DNA of 64,000 nt from CAVSRC01 sp963785065 (lineage in GTDB: Bacteria > Pseudomonadota > Alphaproteobacteria > Rhizobiales > Kaistiaceae): the NCBI GenBank assembly GCA_963785065.1, contig CAWATX010000004.1:1195177-1259176 (forward strand). Reading direction: 5' to 3'. A model generated the notes under the pieces. The model was not told where the DNA came from and ran no database searches. It saw only the letters and a program-made list of their open reading frames with translations. The position numbers were made by a program, and so were the translations under genes. This document shows, piece after piece, positions 8,462 to 16,159 of this stretch. Numbering within the stretch: position 1 is the first letter of the stretch; each line of letters starts with the position of its first letter.

Positions 8462-8938
8462 ATGTCGGACATGCCTGCGATCGAGCAGGAGCTCGATCGC
8501 ATCCGTTCGCTCGGTATCGCCGAGTTACGGATGGAATGGCAGCGGCTCAACCGCGGCGCTCCGCCTAAGCTTAGCCGCGAGCTGCTTGCCCTGGCGCTCA
8601 GCTACCAGCTTCAGGAACGGGAGTACGGCGGCCTCAGCAAGTCGACCCGCCGGAAGTTGCAGGCGATGACCAAGAGCTGGCGGGCGACAGGCCGTGTCGG
8701 TCCCTCCCCCAGCCTGAGCCTCAAGCCCGGCGCCCGGCTCGTGCGCGAATGGCACGGCCGCAGGCACACCGTCACGGTGACAGAGGACGGCTTCCAGCAT
8801 GAGGGAGCCAGCTATCGGTCCCTGACCAGCATCGCCAGGAAGATCACCGGGGCTCATTGGTCCGGGCCCCGCTTCTTCGGCCTGCCGGCGACCAGCGGCT
8901 CTGGGAAGCCAAAGGCGGTGGAGGCCGGCGATGGCTGA
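8462..8938 (+). CDS. DUF2924 domain-containing protein
   Basis: 158 residues: LRMEWQRLNRGAPPKLSREL near the start, SYQLQEREYGGLSKSTRRKL in the middle, then PGARLVREWHGRRHTVTVTE - DGFQHEGASYRSLTSIARKI - TGAHWSGPRFFGL, the characteristic DUF2924 C-terminal block. It overlaps the recombinase start by 8 bases, so the two are translationally coupled. Probably an accessory factor of the recombinase; this is inferred from gene order only. Confidence 0.87.
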   Translation: MSDMPAIEQELDRIRSLGIAELRMEWQRLNRGAPPKLSRELLALALSYQLQEREYGGLSKSTRRKLQAMTKSWRATGRVGPSPSLSLKPGARLVREWHGRRHTVTVTEDGFQHEGASYRSLTSIARKITGAHWSGPRFFGLPATSGSGKPKAVEAGDG

Positions 8939-9989
8939 ACCGGACAAGGGATCGCGACGGTACGCCAAGAAGATCCGCTGTGCCATCTACACCAGGAAGT
9001 CCACCGAGGAGGGGCTGGACCAGGCCTTCAACTCGCTCGATGCCCAGCGCGAAGCCTGTGCTGCCTTCGTCGTGTCGCAGAAGCACGAAGGCTGGTCTGC
9101 CCTACCCGCCCTCTACGATGATGGCGGATACTCGGGCGGGACCATGGAACGGCCGGCGCTTAAGCGGCTGATGGCCGATATCGAGGCCGGACGGGTCGAT
9201 GTCGTCGTGGTCTACAAGGTCGACCGCTTGACCCGGGCCCTCTCCGACTTCGCCAAGCTGGTTGAGGTCTTCGATCGCCGGGAGGTCTCGTTTGTCTCGA
9301 TTACCCAGCAGTTCAACACCACCACCAGCATGGGGCGCCTCATCGAAACAAAACAGCTGATCGAGCGCGCCGGACAAATTGCGGCAGCGCTGGCCGATGG
9401 ATCTCCCGATCAGGTCCGTCCGCTGGTCACCAGCTTGGTCAGGCGCGTGGAGGTCCATCCGGAGTCGATTCGGATTGAAGTCTACCGGCGGCGGCTGGCC
9501 AGCGTGCCCCAGTCGGACGGTAGTAGACCATCGACTGGGGACGGAAGTGCGGCACGCAATGCCACACCAGAAAATGCCGGCGACACCGTCCCAGAAGACG
9601 TCATCACTCTGACGATCGCCGCACGCCTCCAGCGGGCCGGGCGGGAGATGCGCATGATCGTCCAGAACACCCAGAATCAGCTTGCGCCCGATCCAGCCCT
9701 CCTCCGTGCCCTTGCCCGCGCTCACGACTTCCGCGAACGGCTGATGCGGAACCCTCACCTCTCAGCGCACGACATCGCCCGAGCCGAAGGCGTCAGCGCT
9801 GCCTACATCTACGCCACCCTCAAACTCGCCTGGCTCGCTCCCGACATCGTTGACGCCATCGTCAATGGCCGCCAGCCCCCACGCCTGACTGCCACAGAGC
9901 TGTTCCGCCTGTCCGGGCATCTTCCGCTCGGCTGGCCGCAACAGCGCACGCTGATCGGCTTCGCGAGCGCGCCTGCCGCCAGCGTTTGA
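8931..9989 (+). CDS. Large serine recombinase with internal deletion
   Basis: 352 residues; intact relatives are roughly 500-650. The N-terminal resolvase domain is present to about residue 143, with catalytic Ser in IYTRKSTEEGLDQ, DGGYSGG, VVYKVDRLTRALSDF and ending TTTSMGRL. The frame then jumps directly to a C-terminal segment (IETKQLIERAGQIAAAL ... LVRRVEVHPESIRIEVYRRR) and a helical tail with an HTH-like HDIARAEGVSAAYIYATLKL. The long recombinase/zinc-ribbon DNA-binding region that should follow TSMGRL is missing without loss of frame. It is probably inactive as an integrase, although the catalytic domain survives. Confidence 0.85.
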   Translation: MAEPDKGSRRYAKKIRCAIYTRKSTEEGLDQAFNSLDAQREACAAFVVSQKHEGWSALPALYDDGGYSGGTMERPALKRLMADIEAGRVDVVVVYKVDRLTRALSDFAKLVEVFDRREVSFVSITQQFNTTTSMGRLIETKQLIERAGQIAAALADGSPDQVRPLVTSLVRRVEVHPESIRIEVYRRRLASVPQSDGSRPSTGDGSAARNATPENAGDTVPEDVITLTIAARLQRAGREMRMIVQNTQNQLAPDPALLRALARAHDFRERLMRNPHLSAHDIARAEGVSAAYIYATLKLAWLAPDIVDAIVNGRQPPRLTATELFRLSGHLPLGWPQQRTLIGFASAPAASV

Positions 9990-10299
9990 GCCGACAGCCT
10001 GCTCCAGCCGGCTTCACGAACAACCAAACCTCTGGCGCCCCACGTCGCCACCGCAATTAGGCGGAGCGCCGCGTTACACCGCGCCTGCCAGCGCCTTAAC
10101 AGTCGCCGGGTCGAAGCGGAGCACGCCAATTCACCAGCCCTAACTGCCGCAGAGAAAAGTCAACCGCCGAACGCCGCCCGAGAGATATCTCTGGCACTTG
10201 CGGCCGCTCTCCGGCGCAAATGCGTCTCTCCGGGAACCACTGACGTTGCCCCCTGAGGTGCCCTCGGTGTGAACTGGACTCCGTCGGAAGGAGACGGAG

Positions 10300-10566
10300 A
10301 TGAAGAAGAGCCGGTACAGCGAGGAACAGATCATTGCCGTGCTGAAGGAGCATCAGGCGGGGATTCCGGTGTCGGAGCTCTGCCGCAAGCACGGGGTCAG
10401 CGAAGCGACGGTCTACAATTGGCGGTCACGCTACGGTGGGATGGAGATCTCCGAGGCTCGGCGGCTGAAGAGCCTCGAGGAAGAGAACCGCAAGCTGAAG
10501 AAGCTGCTGGCAGAGTCGATGCTCGATGTAGCCACGCTCCGTGAGGCGCTTGGAAAAAACTTCTGA
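10300..10566 (+). CDS. IS407-type transposase OrfA, copy B
   Basis: 88 residues, identical to the copy at 4978-5244: HTH_Tnp_1 domain and coiled coil. The A-run at 10554-10559 just before the stop is the probable frameshift site into orfB. Confidence 0.92.
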   Translation: MKKSRYSEEQIIAVLKEHQAGIPVSELCRKHGVSEATVYNWRSRYGGMEISEARRLKSLEEENRKLKKLLAESMLDVATLREALGKNF

Positions 10567-10589
10567 GGCCCGGATCGCGGAGAGCGTTC

Positions 10590-11411
10590 GTGACCTGGGC
10601 CGTGGAAGAGAAGAGCTACTCGCAGCGTCGTGCCTGCGGGCTGATCGGGCTTCATCCGAAGACCTATCGCTATGCCTCACGCCGATCTGATGACATCGAG
10701 CTGCGGGCTCGGCTGAAGGCATTGGCGAGCGAACGGCGGCGGTTCGGCTACCGCCGCCTGCACATCCTGCTCAAGCGCGAAGGGGTCGTGCTGAACCACA
10801 AGAAGCTGTTCCGGCTCTACCGAGAGGAACGATTGACGGTGAGGCGGCGCGGCGGTCGCAAGCGCGCGCTGGGTACGCGGGCGCCGATGACCCTGCCGCA
10901 AGGGCCGAACCAACGCTGGAGCCTCGACTTCGTCTCCGATACGCTGACCGACGGTCGACGCTTCCGGGTGCTGGTCGTGGTCGATGACTTCACCAGGGAG
11001 TGCCTGGCGCTGGTCGTCGACACATCGCTGTCCGGTATCCGCGTCGCTCGAGAACTCGATGCTCTGGTCACCACCCGTGGTAGGCCGTTGATGATCGTCA
11101 GCGACAACGGCACCGAACTCACCTCGCGGGCAATCCTGCACTGGCAGGAGGATCAGGTTGTCGAGTGGCATTACATCGCGCCCGGCAAGCCGATGCAAAA
11201 CGGCTTCGTCGAAAGCCTGAACGGCCGCTTCCGCGACGAGTGCCTCAACGAGCACCTCTTCCGCAGCCTGCCGGCGGCCAGGCAGATCATCGAAGAATGG
11301 AGGATCGACTACAACGCCCGCCGGCCCCACACGAGCCTTGGCGGCCTCACCCCAAACGAGTTTGCAACCCGGTCCCGGAGGGACCACAACGAGAACAGAG
11401 TCCAGTTATGA
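10590..11411 (+). CDS. IS407-type transposase OrfB, copy B
   Basis: 273 residues, GTG start, identical to 4133-4954. The D, D, E integrase triad and C-terminal block are intact, so this copy should be active if expressed with OrfA. Confidence 0.92.
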   Translation: MTWAVEEKSYSQRRACGLIGLHPKTYRYASRRSDDIELRARLKALASERRRFGYRRLHILLKREGVVLNHKKLFRLYREERLTVRRRGGRKRALGTRAPMTLPQGPNQRWSLDFVSDTLTDGRRFRVLVVVDDFTRECLALVVDTSLSGIRVARELDALVTTRGRPLMIVSDNGTELTSRAILHWQEDQVVEWHYIAPGKPMQNGFVESLNGRFRDECLNEHLFRSLPAARQIIEEWRIDYNARRPHTSLGGLTPNEFATRSRRDHNENRVQL

Positions 11412-11536
11412 GTGAGGGCAAACTGGGGGCAACGTCACCACCGGTCCACACGACTGCCCAAAACAGCGCGCAACCGGGCCACATATTCGATAGCCGGACA
11501 ATACAAAACGCTATGTTATATCAATCGCTTAATTAG

Positions 11537-11585
11537 TGGCTGGGGCGGGAGGAATCGAACCTCCGAATGGCGGAATCAAAATCCG
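11537..11585 (-). other. 3' half of tRNA-Gln(UUG) (probable att remnant)
   Basis: Read on the minus strand: CGGATTTTGATTCCG (anticodon stem-loop, anticodon TTG), then the variable loop, T-arm GGAGG-TTCGATT-CCTCC, and CGCCCCAGCCA. The D-arm side is replaced by unrelated AT-rich sequence right at the anticodon stem. This is the usual attachment-site footprint of tyrosine integrases in tRNA genes, and it is not a functional tRNA. Confidence 0.75.
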
Positions 11586-11753
11586 TTTGTTTATTCAATG
11601 ATTTCAAGGCGTATTTGGAAAAAGCGGTCGAAATACATCTTTGAGGTTTTAATAGCTTGGCGGTCGTTTCCAAATGATGGACAGCCCTTGGAGGCTGGAC
11701 CGTCATGCTGATGAACGGCCTTTCCCAATGCCTTCAAAAAGAGAGTGATGATC

Positions 11754-11811
11754 ATTGGTAGCGGAGGTCCGTTCTTTACGCTTCCCCCCCTTAGTTTTGG
11801 CTGTTTTGCGG
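11754..11811. repeat. Dispersed repeat, copy 1
   Basis: About 55 bases beginning GGTAGCGGAGGTCCGTT and ending GGCTGTTTTGCG recur with a few changes at 14898-14951 in the same orientation, 3.1 kb away. The two copies bracket the antiporter and ExoD genes. It borders the IS5-type remnant here, and an IS407-type element begins at the end of the other copy. Confidence 0.7.
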
Positions 11812-11841
11812 CGTGACTTCGGGTTGGACGGATACCCTCCC

Positions 11842-12051
11842 CTACGCGCACAAGGCCCCTAGGCCGCGGCCTCGTAAACACGCAGCCAGAGACGGATGCA
11901 GGCGAGTTTGACGATAGTTGGTCGTGAGCTTGTCGTACCGGGTCGCGACGCGGCGACATTGCTTGATCTTGTTGAAGAACCGTTCGACCAGATCGCGGTC
12001 GCGATAGAGGTAGAGGCTGAAGCAGATCAGCACCGTACTGAAGCGTCGCAA
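11842..12051 (-). pseudogene. IS5-family (IS427-type) transposase C-terminal remnant
   Basis: The minus-strand frame reads LYRDRDLVERFFNKIKQCRR then VATRYDKLTTNY, the conserved E-bearing C-terminal region of IS5/IS427 transposases. After TTNY the expected continuation IVKLACIRLWLRVYEAAA-stop is found one frame away, so there is a frameshift near 11900. No N-terminal part is present upstream. The flanking 11586-11753 and 12052-12291 hold nothing recognisable. Confidence 0.75.
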
Positions 12052-12291
12052 CTCCAGCTTCCTCGCTCAGGACCGGATGGACAACCCGTCGAAAGCTCAC
12101 AACCTGCGCACTGCTGATAGACCAGATCGACCGCGTGGCTTCCAACGGCGATCGTCCCTTGCCTCCTGTCCGCGCGCCGCGTTGGCCGCGTCCGGCCGCC
12201 GTTGAAAATGACCTAGCGCGCTCGCACATTCTGTCGATCTTCTCATGAGCGCGGCCGTTCGATAGGGGTCGGGCGCTACCAGGACACCTGC

Positions 12292-13215
12292 ATGTTGCTC
12301 GATATGGCGTTGCTTTTTGCCGGCCTATGCCTGCTTTTTCTGGGTGGTGAGGCTCTGGTGCGTGGCGCAGTTTCGCTCGCCAATCGGCTCCGGCTGCCGC
12401 CTCTGGTGATTGGCCTCACCGTTGTGGGCTTCGGCACGTCGATGCCCGAACTCCTCGTCTCCCTGCAGGCCGCATGGGATGGTCATCCCGATATCGCCGT
12501 CGGCAACGTCGTCGGTTCGAATATCGCAAACACCCTGTTGATCCTTGGTCTTTCGGCCGCCATTGCTCCGCTGGCAGTCCGTATTCCCGGAATCGCGCGC
12601 GACATCGCCATGATGATGGCGGCGGCTATCGTCATGCTTGGCCTTGGCGTTGTCGGCCAGATAGGATCGATCATCGGCGTGGCGATGGTTGCGGCGCTCA
12701 GTGGCTACATCGCCTACGCCGCAGTGGCAGGGCGCAAACAAAACCACCTTGATCCCGAACTAGCCAAGCGTTTGCCAGCCCTGAAAGAAGCGGTTGTCTT
12801 GTTTGGTGGTCTGGCTGCGCTGATCGCGGGCGCGCATTTGCTTGTCGTTTCTTCTGTGTCGATTGCTCTTGCTTTTGGCGTCTCCGAGGCAGTGATTGGC
12901 CTCACCATCGTCGCCATCGGCACAAGCCTTCCGGAATTGGCGACGTCGGTGGTTGCGGCCTACCGCCGCCACAGCGAGGTTGCGGTTGGCAACGTCATCG
13001 GCTCCAACATTTTCAACATCCTGGGAATTCTCGGACTAACCGCGATCGTAAAGCCGGTACAGATCTCGCCCGAGCTGGCGATGTCTGATGTCCCGATCAT
13101 GGTGGTCGTATCGGCAATACTTGCGATTTTGGTCCTCACGCTCTGTAGACTCGGCCGGCCCGTGGCTGCGCTCTTTCTGATCGGCTATGCGGTTTACGTG
13201 TCGGCCCTTTTCTAG
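12292..13215 (+). CDS. Calcium/sodium antiporter (CaCA family, YrbG type)
   Basis: 307 residues, about ten hydrophobic segments arranged as two homologous halves. Each half has the CaCA alpha-repeat signature: GTSMPELLVSLQAA with VGNVVGSNIANTLLILG in the first, GTSLPELATSVVAA with VGNVIGSNIFNILGILG in the second. It is an inner-membrane exchanger expected to expel Ca2+ against Na+ (or H+). It stands alone with its own start (ATG 12292). The following genes on the same strand are also membrane proteins. Confidence 0.93.
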   Translation: MLLDMALLFAGLCLLFLGGEALVRGAVSLANRLRLPPLVIGLTVVGFGTSMPELLVSLQAAWDGHPDIAVGNVVGSNIANTLLILGLSAAIAPLAVRIPGIARDIAMMMAAAIVMLGLGVVGQIGSIIGVAMVAALSGYIAYAAVAGRKQNHLDPELAKRLPALKEAVVLFGGLAALIAGAHLLVVSSVSIALAFGVSEAVIGLTIVAIGTSLPELATSVVAAYRRHSEVAVGNVIGSNIFNILGILGLTAIVKPVQISPELAMSDVPIMVVVSAILAILVLTLCRLGRPVAALFLIGYAVYVSALF

Positions 13216-13393
13216 TTTGAATCTTGGCAGCCGGCGAGCGGCCCAGCTAGAGGGTGCGTGCAGTGCTTCGGGCAATTCCGTCGTGGTCTGGCTTCGGAAA
13301 CCTGAGTACAATGCTGCTTATGCCCAAAAATAGCCGCGATCAGCAGCGCTGGGTGAGTGGTGACTTGCCCCTCGGGCACGTTCTCGGCGACGC

Positions 13394-13783
13394 ATGACAC
13401 CATCGGTTGTCACCATTTTCCGCTTCCGCTTGGCGCGCGCCGCGGCCCTGCTGGCGGTCGTTGCCTTCGGCGTCCAAGGTGCCCTTCAAAGCCCTTACGT
13501 CGTCGGGCCGCCACCGGCCTCCGTCCGAGCGGAAGCGACGGTCACCGCGACAGACCCCGGTCCGGCCTACACAATTCTGCGGGCGGCGCCGGCCGAGACA
13601 ATCAATCCCTCACCGCAGCAAAAGCGGCCACCGTTCATCACAAAGGCCGCCGCACCACCTCCGGCCGTTGCTCTCGTCGCGTCATCGACATCTGATCGGC
13701 AAGTCGCTTGCGCGACCCCGCGGCACCCGACCTCGCTGCACCTTCCGCCTTATGCAGCGCGGGGACCGCCTTTCCTCTCCTGA
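13394..13783 (+). CDS. Hypothetical membrane-anchored or secreted protein
   Basis: 129 residues from ATG 13394. Two Arg then a hydrophobic stretch (about 13-32, LARAAALLAVVAFGVQGALQ) make a signal peptide or anchor. The rest is Pro/Ala/Thr-rich and without known motifs. No close ribosome site. Moderately likely to be real because no other frame explains the stretch. Confidence 0.4.
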   Translation: MTPSVVTIFRFRLARAAALLAVVAFGVQGALQSPYVVGPPPASVRAEATVTATDPGPAYTILRAAPAETINPSPQQKRPPFITKAAAPPPAVALVASSTSDRQVACATPRHPTSLHLPPYAARGPPFLS

Positions 13784-13890
13784 GCCAATGCCGCCGGTAA
13801 ACCTGCGGCACATGTCAACGGAGCGCCTGTAAGGCTGCGGCCGGTTCATGTCGGCCGCGCCTACAAGGCGCGTGATCTCAGGAGAAAGTC

Positions 13891-14046
13891 GTGACTGATA
13901 GGGAAATACAGCCTGGCGATACCGTTTCGCCGAAGCCGGCGGACGATCGATTCACTCGAATAGAGAAGGTTATCCGCTGGGTGTTCTGGATCGGGATGGC
14001 GGGCGCGACAGTGTGGGTCTTCGCGAGCCTGCTGATCCACAAGTAG
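13891..14046 (+). CDS. Small single-pass membrane protein
   Basis: A 51-residue frame with GTG start at 13891, five bases after a good ribosome site (CAGGAGA). It reads VTDREIQPGDTVSPKPADD, then a basic stretch and one membrane helix (VFWIGMAGATVWVFASLLI), ending HK. Function unknown. It lies 65 bases before the ExoD-like gene and may be cotranscribed. Confidence 0.6.
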   Translation: MTDREIQPGDTVSPKPADDRFTRIEKVIRWVFWIGMAGATVWVFASLLIHK

Positions 14047-14111
14047 GCAAGCATAAGGCGGGCGGCGGCCGCTTCGCAGCCGCCCGCCTCGCCTCTTGGC
14101 GCGGCTTAGGG

Positions 14112-14759
14112 ATGACAAATCGGTTCCTCAAAACGGGCAAACGCAGACATCGGCGGCTTTCCTCCGTGCTGCGTGCCTTGACAGAACAGCCGCGCGAGCA
14201 GCTTGCCCTCCGTGAGTTGGTGCAATCCTTCGGTGATCGTTCCTTTGGCGTTCTCATGTTCCTCTTCGCGATCCCGAACCTCATCCCGCTATTGCCACCA
14301 GGATCTTCTGCCGTTTTCGGTCTTCCTTTGATCGTCATTTCGGTGCAGCTCGCAATCGGCCGCAGGTTTCTATGGTTGCCTGACGTCCTTGCTCGTCAGG
14401 TCCTGCGTCGGTCTGATCTCAAGCGCGTGTTCGAATACATTCTTCCGTGGCTGCGCCGCCTGGAGCGGCTGCTGTCGCCGCGCCTCACTTTTCTATTCGG
14501 GCCTATCGGAGATCGCGCGGTTGGAATGGTCTGTCTCACGATGGCTGCCGTCTTGTTCCTGCCAATTCCGTTTGTGAACTTCGTGCCGGCGCTCGCGATT
14601 GCACTGTTCGCGCTTGCCTTGCTCCAACAGGATGGGCTGCTGATCCTTGTGGCGCTCTTTGTCTCAATCTGCTCCATCGCCATCCTGATCAGCATCTCGC
14701 GTGCGCTCTGGCTCGCGATCACGGCATTCTTCGTCGCGCTCGATCTTCCTCTCTTTTGA
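14112..14759 (+). CDS. exoD: ExoD-family exopolysaccharide synthesis protein
   Basis: 215 residues from ATG 14112; the open frame extends to 14013, but that stretch overlaps the small upstream gene and lacks homology. ExoD features: LALRELVQSFGDRSFGVLMF - LFAIPNLIPLLPPGSSAVFG - LPLIVISVQLAIGR, then several membrane helices (MAAVLFLPIPFVNFVPALAI). ExoD-like inner-membrane proteins affect exopolysaccharide and alkaline tolerance in rhizobia; their biochemical role is not settled. Confidence 0.87.
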   Translation: MTNRFLKTGKRRHRRLSSVLRALTEQPREQLALRELVQSFGDRSFGVLMFLFAIPNLIPLLPPGSSAVFGLPLIVISVQLAIGRRFLWLPDVLARQVLRRSDLKRVFEYILPWLRRLERLLSPRLTFLFGPIGDRAVGMVCLTMAAVLFLPIPFVNFVPALAIALFALALLQQDGLLILVALFVSICSIAILISISRALWLAITAFFVALDLPLF

Positions 14760-14897
14760 GGCCAATGGCAGTCGACCGGCGTCGTGGCACCGAAACCGCG
14801 TGAACTGGCCCGCCACGCCGGGCCAGGGTCATTGATCCGGACGCCGACCAAGCTCGCCCGCAACAGACAGGTAAATCATTGATTTCATTTGACTTTT

Positions 14898-14951
14898 TGG
14901 TAGCGGAGGTCCGTTCCTTACGTTCCCCCCCTTAGTCTTGGCTGTTTTGCG
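14898..14951. repeat. Dispersed repeat, copy 2
   Basis: Second copy of the ~55-base repeat at 11754-11811, truncated at its right end by the IS407-type element starting at 14952. The remaining intergenic bases 14760-14897 show no gene. Confidence 0.7.
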
Positions 14952-14969
14952 TGACGTTGCCCCCAGATT

Positions 14970-15821
14970 TTATCCAGCCATGAGTGGAGTCGGGCCGGTT
15001 GATGCCGCTTGCGCGGCGATGGCGAAGGTGGCGGCATAGGCAGCTGGGGTGAGCCAGCCGAGGCGTGAGTGCGGGCGTTCAGTGTTGTAGTCGCTCCGCC
15101 AGCCCGCGAGAGCCATGCGGGCGTGGGGCAGGTTCAGAAGCTCGTCGCGAAGACGGCCGTTGAAGCTCTCGCAAAGACCGTTCTGCATTGGCTTGCCTGG
15201 AGCGATGTAGTGCCAGCCGATCCGGCTCTCGTCGGTCCAGGTCAAGATCGCGTTCGAGGTCAGCTCGGTGCCATTGTCGCTGACGATCGTCGCTGGTCTG
15301 CCGCGGCCGGCGATGATCTGGTCCAGTTCCCGAGCCACCCTCATCCCGGAGAGCGAGGTATCGGCGACCAGCGCGAGGCATTCCCGGGTGCAGTCATCGA
15401 TCACGGTCAGGATGCGGGAGCGACGGCCGTCGATGAGCTGATCGGAGACGAAGTCGAGCGACCAGCGGTCGTTGGGCTGGAGTGGCAGGGTGATTGGCGC
15501 CCGCATCCCCATCGCTCGCTTGCGGCCACCGCGCCGGCGCACGATCAGCCGCTCCTCCTTGTAGAGCCGGAACAGCCGTTTGTGGTTCACAACGAAGCCC
15601 TCCCGACGCAAGAGGATGTGCAGCCGCCGGTAGCCAAAGCGCCGGCGCTCATCAGCCAGTGCCCTCATTCGTTCGCGCAGCCGGCCATCATCCGGCCGCT
15701 GCGGCCGGTAGCGCACCGTCATCCGGCAGATCTCGATCATCGTACACGCCCGCCGCTCGCTCACCCCCAGCTTCTCCCGGAGAAGAGCGACTGCCTCACG
15801 CCTGGCGGCGGGCGTTACCAT
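14970..15821 (-). CDS. IS407-type transposase OrfB (third element)
   Basis: 283 residues. HTH_21 region, then D (RWSLDFVSDQL), D (TIVSDNGTELTS) and E (NGLCESFNGRLRDE), ending in NTERPHSRLGWLTPAAYA. It overlaps orfA by 7 bases in another frame, as needed for a frameshifted fusion. Confidence 0.9.
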   Translation of the reverse strand: MVTPAARREAVALLREKLGVSERRACTMIEICRMTVRYRPQRPDDGRLRERMRALADERRRFGYRRLHILLRREGFVVNHKRLFRLYKEERLIVRRRGGRKRAMGMRAPITLPLQPNDRWSLDFVSDQLIDGRRSRILTVIDDCTRECLALVADTSLSGMRVARELDQIIAGRGRPATIVSDNGTELTSNAILTWTDESRIGWHYIAPGKPMQNGLCESFNGRLRDELLNLPHARMALAGWRSDYNTERPHSRLGWLTPAAYAATFAIAAQAASTGPTPLMAG

Positions 15822-16081
15822 TTTTTTGCAAGTAGTTCCTTCAGGCCGGCCTTGTCGAGCATGGCGTCAGCCAGCAGACGCTTCAGCTTGGCGTTCTCGT
15901 CCTCAAGCGCTTTCAGCCGCTTCGCGTCGGACACGTCAAGGCCGCCGTACTTGGCCTTCCACTTGTAGAAGGTCGCGCTGCTAACCCCATGCTTCCGGCA
16001 AAGGTCGGCTGTCGCTACCCCGGCTTCCTGCTCGCGTAGGATCGCCACGATCTGCTCTTCCGTGAACCTTGAACGCTTCAT
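15815..16081 (-). CDS. IS407-type transposase OrfA (third element)
   Basis: 88 residues, HTH_Tnp_1 (FTEEQIVAILREQEAGV; LCRKHGVSSATFYKWK) and a coiled coil (LKALEDENAKLKRLLADAM). The gene ends with a seven-A run, the probable slip site. Confidence 0.9.
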   Translation of the reverse strand: MKRSRFTEEQIVAILREQEAGVATADLCRKHGVSSATFYKWKAKYGGLDVSDAKRLKALEDENAKLKRLLADAMLDKAGLKELLAKKW

Positions 16082-16159
16082 CAGTCCGATCCTCTCTAGA
16101 GGCCGGACTCCATCTCAAACCGGATAAGCCTCAGGGGGCAACGTCAAGTCGCAACCCTA

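Larger units (their letters stand above)
10241..11437 (+). mobile_element. IS3-family (IS407-type) insertion sequence, copy B
   Basis: A 1,197-bp element with TGACGTTGCCCCC ends and flanking 4-bp repeats CCAC (10237-10240 and 11438-11441). It is inverted relative to copy A, and its encoded proteins are identical to those of copy A. Because each copy has its own target duplication, the two arrived by separate insertions. Confidence 0.92.
14952..16146 (-). mobile_element. IS3-family (IS407-type) insertion sequence, third element
   Basis: A 1,195-bp element with the same terminal TGACGTTGCCCCC as copies A and B but a diverged body (transposase proteins clearly related, not identical). The bases on either side (TGCG left, AGTC right) do not match, so the target duplication is missing, in contrast to A and B. 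Its right end lies only 13 bases from the trkH stop codon. Confidence 0.9.

Noticed and set aside
4107..11437. Composite transposon made of IS copies A and B
   Set aside because: Each copy carries its own 4-bp duplication (CCGC, CCAC). A composite transposon would share one duplication at its outer ends.
11591..12229. 212-residue minus-strand frame
   Set aside because: It crosses the tRNA fragment flank, the dispersed repeat and the IS5 remnant in a different frame, so it is not a gene.
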